Positions 31,591 to 36,351 of a stretch of DNA of 36,351 bases are shown in pieces (the stretch's first letter is position 1; each line of letters starts with the position of its first letter). The translations under genes were made by a program, and so were the position numbers. Below the pieces are notes generated by a model. That model was given only the letters and a program-made list of their open reading frames with translations. It was not told the origin of the DNA and searched no databases. The stretch covers positions 27,483 through 63,833 of the forward strand of contig LSSK01000196.1 in NCBI GenBank assembly GCA_001969505.1. The letters run 5' to 3'. The DNA is from Zancudomyces culisetae (lineage: Eukaryota; Kickxellomycota; Harpellomycetes; Harpellales; Legeriomycetaceae).

Positions 31591-33041
31591 GAAAAGATAA
31601 AGTATATACTACTATTCTACCCCTTTAACAACACCTTTCCATAGTTTATTATCTTTTTTAATCATCGTGCAACTTATATGGGATAAAGCACTGTGCTTAC
31701 CCATATTTTTGTCAGAATTGTTTGGGTCTGTTCAAAAAGCAAACCAACACATATTTTGTAAGATACAGGCCAATACCCATGGTCACTTTTAAAAATGGTT
31801 TGAAAACAATGTTTTCAGCGTAATACAATATCCTGATCCATAATGTTTTCTGGGTTACATCTGGACAAATTTTGGAAAACCCGAGATGGGAATTCAATGG
31901 CCCCATTGTTAGCCTTTTTTTCCTATACAAGAGCATGAATATATGTATTAAGCATACCACCTCTGTATAAAACCAGTAAATCTACATGAAGTTCTTTTGA
32001 ATTTGGAGCAACAATTTCACAAGAGAAATTATCAATTTTGTATTTTTATTGTATTAAGTGGGTTTCAGCATTAAATGCAATAATATTTGTCGAAGATTCA
32101 TAGAACTTTTCAAGAAATAAATGAAGCACAATTCCAACATGTTTTAAATGTGGCCAAAGTCAAAAATGTTTCCAAGTTTCAACGTGAAAGTAAACGCAGG
32201 TAAATATAATAAATCACAAAATAATGTATATCGCCGGACTTAAAGGTTACAGGATCGCACATGAAAAATGTATTCCTGTGTAACTGCGCTCCAGTTTATT
32301 CAAATAGATTTACTGCATCGCATTTTATGAGTTCAAGCATATGTATCCTATCAATTGCTGCAATACATATTCAGTAATTAGAGATTTTATTACTATTATT
32401 GTTGTTCATACACTGTTTTGTTCCTAATGTTATAGCTGTTAATTTTGAAAAAAGATTGTGTCTATGCTCAAAGTGTGACCACTCTGAAAAATCGATAAAA
32501 ACAACTCTAGCTACTACAAACTTTGCTTGAGTCAGAGTTTTTTCTGGTCTGTTTATTCTATACACCTATAGCAGGGTTTTTCAACGCAAAAAAATTAAAA
32601 CATAAAAAAACATCATCTGAAAGCTCAGACCTCTACAAAAATAGATGGATATAACGAAAACCTTACTTTTATCTCATTTTTATCTCGTTCATTTTGTTCA
32701 TTTTTCCTACTTCGATTACGTAATGCTACCAGACTTTATTTCAATCTGAAACAGCTAACTATCCCTATAAAGAAATTCTAGACCAAATATATATTCGTAC
32801 TAAAAAGGCCAACATCCAATTGCAATACTCAATATTTTTTTTTGGAAAAACAGCTGTTTGGTATTCAAGGTGTAGTGGTTGAATGGGTTCAAACACAGTC
32901 AGTGGAGTATATGTGACAGTATGCAAACCAGCACTATAGTTGATTTATACCTGACCACACACTTTTACTATTTGCACAAATGAAAAGAGGAACAGGTGGT
33001 GTTAATATGTATTACATTAAATAATTTAGTGGTAATGTATA

Positions 33042-33149
33042 ATGTCTTGTGTGAGTTATCTTTTGGAAGTGCTAGGTATTTTCGACTCCAAGCCTTCTGC
33101 ACTGTGCGCACTTGGAGCTGAAAGCCCATCCGCACAAATCATAAAATAA
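33042..33149 (+). CDS. Small open frame, 35 residues
   Basis: ATG at 33042, TAA at 33147-33149. Starts MSCVSYLLEVLGIFDSKPSA and ends ESPSAQIIK. The opposite strand is open in two frames over the same bases, one after TTTCAG, so coding strand and reality are unsettled. Confidence 0.15.
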   Translation: MSCVSYLLEVLGIFDSKPSALCALGAESPSAQIIK

Positions 33150-33381
33150 GGAGCATGTGCCTACATAGAGTCAGTGTGCATGTATTTCTGTGATCGTTAC
33201 TATTTCCTCACATATATGGTTATATTGCTAAAAATGTCTGAAAAAAAAGAACGCTAATAATAATTACCAAAACGGGGGGGGGAGTAGTATTATCAAGACC
33301 CAAACAAGGAAAAACAATGGTTGTAATACCGTCCCCTAACAAGAAAGCATGCAAATATAACAAAAAGTATAAAAAGGTAAA

Positions 33382-35103
33382 TTAATAGGCCATTGCACGA
33401 AGCTTCTCAATATCTTCAACAGTTTTGGGGCAGGTTGTAAGGTTGAGATGGCCATTGCTAGTCACAACGATATTATCCTCAATTCTAACACCACCAACAC
33501 ATCTATATTCTTGTACACGGTCAAAGTCTACAAAGGATGACAACACAGGAGATTTCTTAAGATCGTTGATGAGGTCGTCAACAAAATAAATTCCAGGCTC
33601 AACAGTCAGAACCATACCTTCAAGAAGCTCGCGACGAACTCTTAGGTAGCGAATTCCTGGTTCATTTATTCTTTCGACACCCTTTGGATAACCAGCACAA
33701 TCGTGGACATCAATTCCAAGGAAGTGGCCAACACCATGTGGCATAAAGTAGCCGAATACATGGCTTGCAAGAATATCCTCCAAGTTTCCTTTTAGAACAC
33801 CAATGTCTAGCAAGCCTTGAGCACCAATGCGGGTCGATATGCGGTGGATATCCTCCCATTGAACGTGTGGGCGGATATTTTCAAGACAGGCCATTTGCAT
33901 ATCCAGAACAATCTGGTAAATTTCACGCGCTTTTGGAGCGAATTTGGGTCCGATGGGCCAGGTGCGTGTTATATCTGCATTGTACCCATTGTATCTCCCA
34001 GCAGCATCAACCAAGATAAGCTCTGATTCATCATCCATTATTTGGTTGTTATCAATGTAATGTAGAGTTGCTGCATTTCTTCCCTTTGCAAAAATCGATG
34101 TATATGCTTCGCATTGGCAGCCTTCCTCAAGTAGTTTTCCAACGAATTTTCCGCATGCATTATATTCAGCCTGGCCCACTTTCACCTCCTTCATTATCTT
34201 TTCATGAGCGATTGAGCTCACATCACTGGCCCTTTTTAGTAGCTCTATTTCACCAGAATCTTTATAAACTCTTGCCTCGTGGATAGCACTATTTTTTTTG
34301 AGACAATAGGTATTAGAAACATAGTCTTTAAACAAAATTGCATAAGATCACTTACTCTAAAAGTTCGTCCGAGTCTATCTCAACGTCTAAGCCCTTCAAA
34401 AGTGCATCAGATTGGTATCCCACCCTGTAAACCTTTTTAACGCCGAGCTCTTTTACCAGTTGTGGTATGGCATCGAAAAACGCAACTCGCTCAAATCCAT
34501 ACTTCTTCTTGAGATCATCAAATGTTGCTATTTTTTTTTGAAACAAGATCAGCACAGGTTTGTTAGATAAATACATTTTAAAATTAGAGAAAATAGCAGA
34601 CAAATGCAGAGTTTCCAATCAAACAGAAGCATTAAATAAAATAAATGACTTACGTCTTTTTCCGATCCACACCTCATCATCAGGAGAAACGTATGCTGTG
34701 AGCAAAATTGGTGTCTGTGACGAAATGTCATAAAACAAGGCAAAATCTTGCTGGTTTACACCCGAGACATACAGCATATTTGAATCTTGGATGAATGAAT
34801 ATGCCTATATGTAGATATTTAAAATTTCAGCATGTTGAATAACCACTTCCACAAATATATAAGCATAATTTTTTACTAAAATGCTAGCAGTGTCAAATAT
34901 AATGAACAGAGTCCTCGGCTCATAATAATCCGGAAAGAAAAAGAAAAGTTACGTACCCCATCAGAGTCTGGGTGGCATTTTTCACCAAAACCCTGAACAA
35001 AGAATGCAGCGCTTTGGTCTGTCAAGCGCTTTGCAACATTCAAACAGTGTTGGGCAGCCGAAAAGACTGGTCCTGCTCTTTGCTCTGTTGGTAGTTCTAA
35101 CAT
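33382..35103 (-). CDS. PEPD: Xaa-Pro dipeptidase (prolidase), M24 family
   Basis: Four minus-strand exons: 35103-34957, 34804-34654, 34527-34356, 34288-33382, giving 458 residues. Introns are 152, 126 and 67 nt with donors GTACGT, GTAAGT and GTAAGT; phases 0, 1 and 2 all match. The N-terminal AMP_N-type domain fills exons 1-3, with FIQDSNMLYVSGV and DDEVWIGKR. The pita-bread catalytic domain is in exon 4. All five metal ligands are visible: Asp251 and Asp262 (LVDAAGRYNGYNADITR), His345 (HGVGHFLGIDVHD), Glu387 (TVEPGIYF) and Glu427 (GVRIEDN). The enzyme cleaves dipeptides with C-terminal proline or hydroxyproline, normally as a cytosolic Mn2+-dependent homodimer. Length is slightly below the human enzyme (about 490). 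Reading straight past the exon 3 donor would give a premature stop right after DSDELLE. Confidence 0.95.
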
Positions 35104-36351
35104 TTTTCTGATATACTATTTTCTTGTTGCTGTTTCTGTCTTGCTTTTGCTATGGAATTGTGATTATTTCCTAAAACACGTTATATTCGTACAAAAAGGT
35201 AATCGAAGAATTTTTCTTATTTAGCTTTTCAACCAAGAACTATATAAACGATTCTTATCAAACTCAAAAAAGAAAACGCTAAGAATCCCCCTATTTATCG
35301 TTTTTCTTTTGTTTCCTTTTTTTTCTATGTCCAAATTTGTTAGCAATTATTAACTTGGTGGTTAATTTTGTCAAGCCATGATTATATAATAATGGTAAAA
35401 TCGAAATTTGCAACAAATAAACAGTCGCTGGAGGATGGAAATGGGGAGGATTATTAATATATGCTTTGAGTTTACTTGCCTATCCCTAACGAATTTATAA
35501 AGAATGTTAATAAATGTTGAAATCATGAATTTAACTGGATGTTACCCCTCCCTCTTCGAGGTGGAATTATGTGAATACATTAATAATCGCCTGACAATTC
35601 CCAGAAACTCCCCTTCAGCTTTTTGAAGTGGTTTTTTGAGCTACTTTGTCAGATGTTATATCCTCGGAGCCACTTCTACTTTTCCGGGAACTAGCAGGTT
35701 TATTGCAATAAAAAATTCCTACATGCTCTTAAACCTCACTGCTACACCCCTTGGCAATATCTTGGTTAAAATTTTCTTATGTTATGTAAACATAAGACAT
35801 AGTACAAAAATTGGCAGACATTGAAGAAAAAAAAAGCTGCTCACAAAAATTTGTTTGTTTCACCTTGACAGTTGTGAATGTGAAATTGTAACTCAAGCCC
35901 TCATTTTAATAATATGTGCTAGGGTGCCATACCAGCTCAACCACCACAACACAGCACATACCACCATTTTCAAAATCTAAGATCAAAATAAAAATGCGCC
36001 AAGCAAGTGGGTGGCCAGAGATTCCCAACAACGCTTCCAATGTGTTGGCCTAAAGCGCATTTTCTGTGTATGTTAGCTCTACGTCTAGTGAAAATCTGCA
36101 CGAGTCAAAGTAATATTCGCCTGTAGGCTGAGGGGACCTAGGCCGCAATTGGTCTCTCACCGGTTGTGCTATCTTGGGTCACTATCAAGATGAATCCTAA
36201 ACAAATAGTTATAGTGCAAAAAGCGAAAGATAAAGCACAAAAGACACAATTATTGAATAAAATAAAATACAAGAAAATTTAAGAGAGGTTAAACACAAGT
36301 GATGGAACACATTCCGATAGACTTGCATCTCTAAAAGAGAAAAGCAAAGAC
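35104..36351. other. Region upstream of prolidase to window end
   Basis: The first few hundred bases should be the prolidase promoter. A plus-strand open block at about 35593-35703 (FLKWFFELLCQMLYPRSHF, stop after FSGN) follows CAATTCCCAG. The overlapping 35636-35824 frame is also open, so neither is called. Around 35990-36063 the DNA is locally GC-richer, with imperfect inverted repeats. A 30-residue Lys/Gln-rich ATG frame lies at 36190-36282. No tRNA or other RNA gene could be confirmed. Confidence 0.4.

Larger units (their letters stand above)
30878..33381. other. Long region between permease and prolidase
   Basis: About 2.5 kb. The first part should hold the permease promoter, the last part the prolidase 3' end. 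Minus-strand open frames at 31016-31225, 31712-31960 and 32371-32565 begin at GTG and show no recognisable similarity. The first has good composition (HYRLIQPESKLNIYAHKH) and might be a terminal exon, but no clean acceptor supports it. A tandem repeat and a 35-residue open frame are listed separately. Confidence 0.4.

Noticed and set aside
32870-32900. Possible tRNA fragment (TAGTGGTT and GGTTCAAAC close together)
   Set aside because: The two boxes are a few bases apart, so no cloverleaf can form.
1-36351. CRISPR arrays, operons, bacterial ribosome-binding sites, transposon ends
   Set aside because: None present; gene structure with spliceosomal introns is eukaryotic, and repeats are short tandem arrays without spacers or transposase frames.

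Overview
The window is nuclear DNA from an AT-rich, intron-rich eukaryote, most likely a fungus. The genus cannot be named from sequence alone. Evidence for a fungus: a Snx41/Atg20-type sorting nexin with a PX and a BAR-like region, an ACS-family (Dal5/Tna1-like) permease, a velvet-like domain, and small GT-AG introns (about 40-310 nt). One intron carries a perfect TACTAAC branch site. One 160-residue gene is cut into seven exons, which argues against an ordinary budding yeast.

Layout. 1-3503 has no recognisable gene, only exon-like fragments. 3504-5898 (+) is SNX41/ATG20 in four exons, facing a secreted, probably GPI-anchored basic protein at 6397-7149 (-). 7150-10840 is mostly non-coding, with two candidate split genes (8303-9232 + and 10232-10602 -). 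10841-11842 (-) is a CXXC zinc-binding protein (UPF0587/DUF866) in seven exons. It is divergent from SmD3 (12261-12929, +, three exons). 13652-14470 (-) holds three exons of a velvet-like protein whose 5' end is unresolved. 14.5-19.7 kb is sparse, repeat-rich DNA with one weak multi-exon candidate, a G-quadruplex motif and a run of 22 G.

19723-27355 (-) is the dominant object: a 2458-residue, mostly helical, cysteine-poor protein. A separate first exon supplies a signal peptide and the C-terminus looks like a GPI signal. The intervening intron contains a 10-bp minisatellite. 28239-28471 (+) is a pair of candidate 3' exons. 29438-30877 (-) is an intronless anion:cation symporter. 33382-35103 (-) is Xaa-Pro dipeptidase (prolidase) in four exons. 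The remainder to 36351 has no recognisable gene.

The genes do not form one pathway. They include housekeeping functions (endosome/autophagy sorting, splicing, peptide turnover, solute uptake) next to two lineage-specific surface proteins. The giant GPI-type protein is the best candidate for something undescribed. Homology-supported genes were assembled by following conserved family sequence across GT...AG boundaries with matching codon phase. Genes called only from open frame plus phase are marked low confidence, because DNA this AT-rich gives 40-codon open frames by chance.
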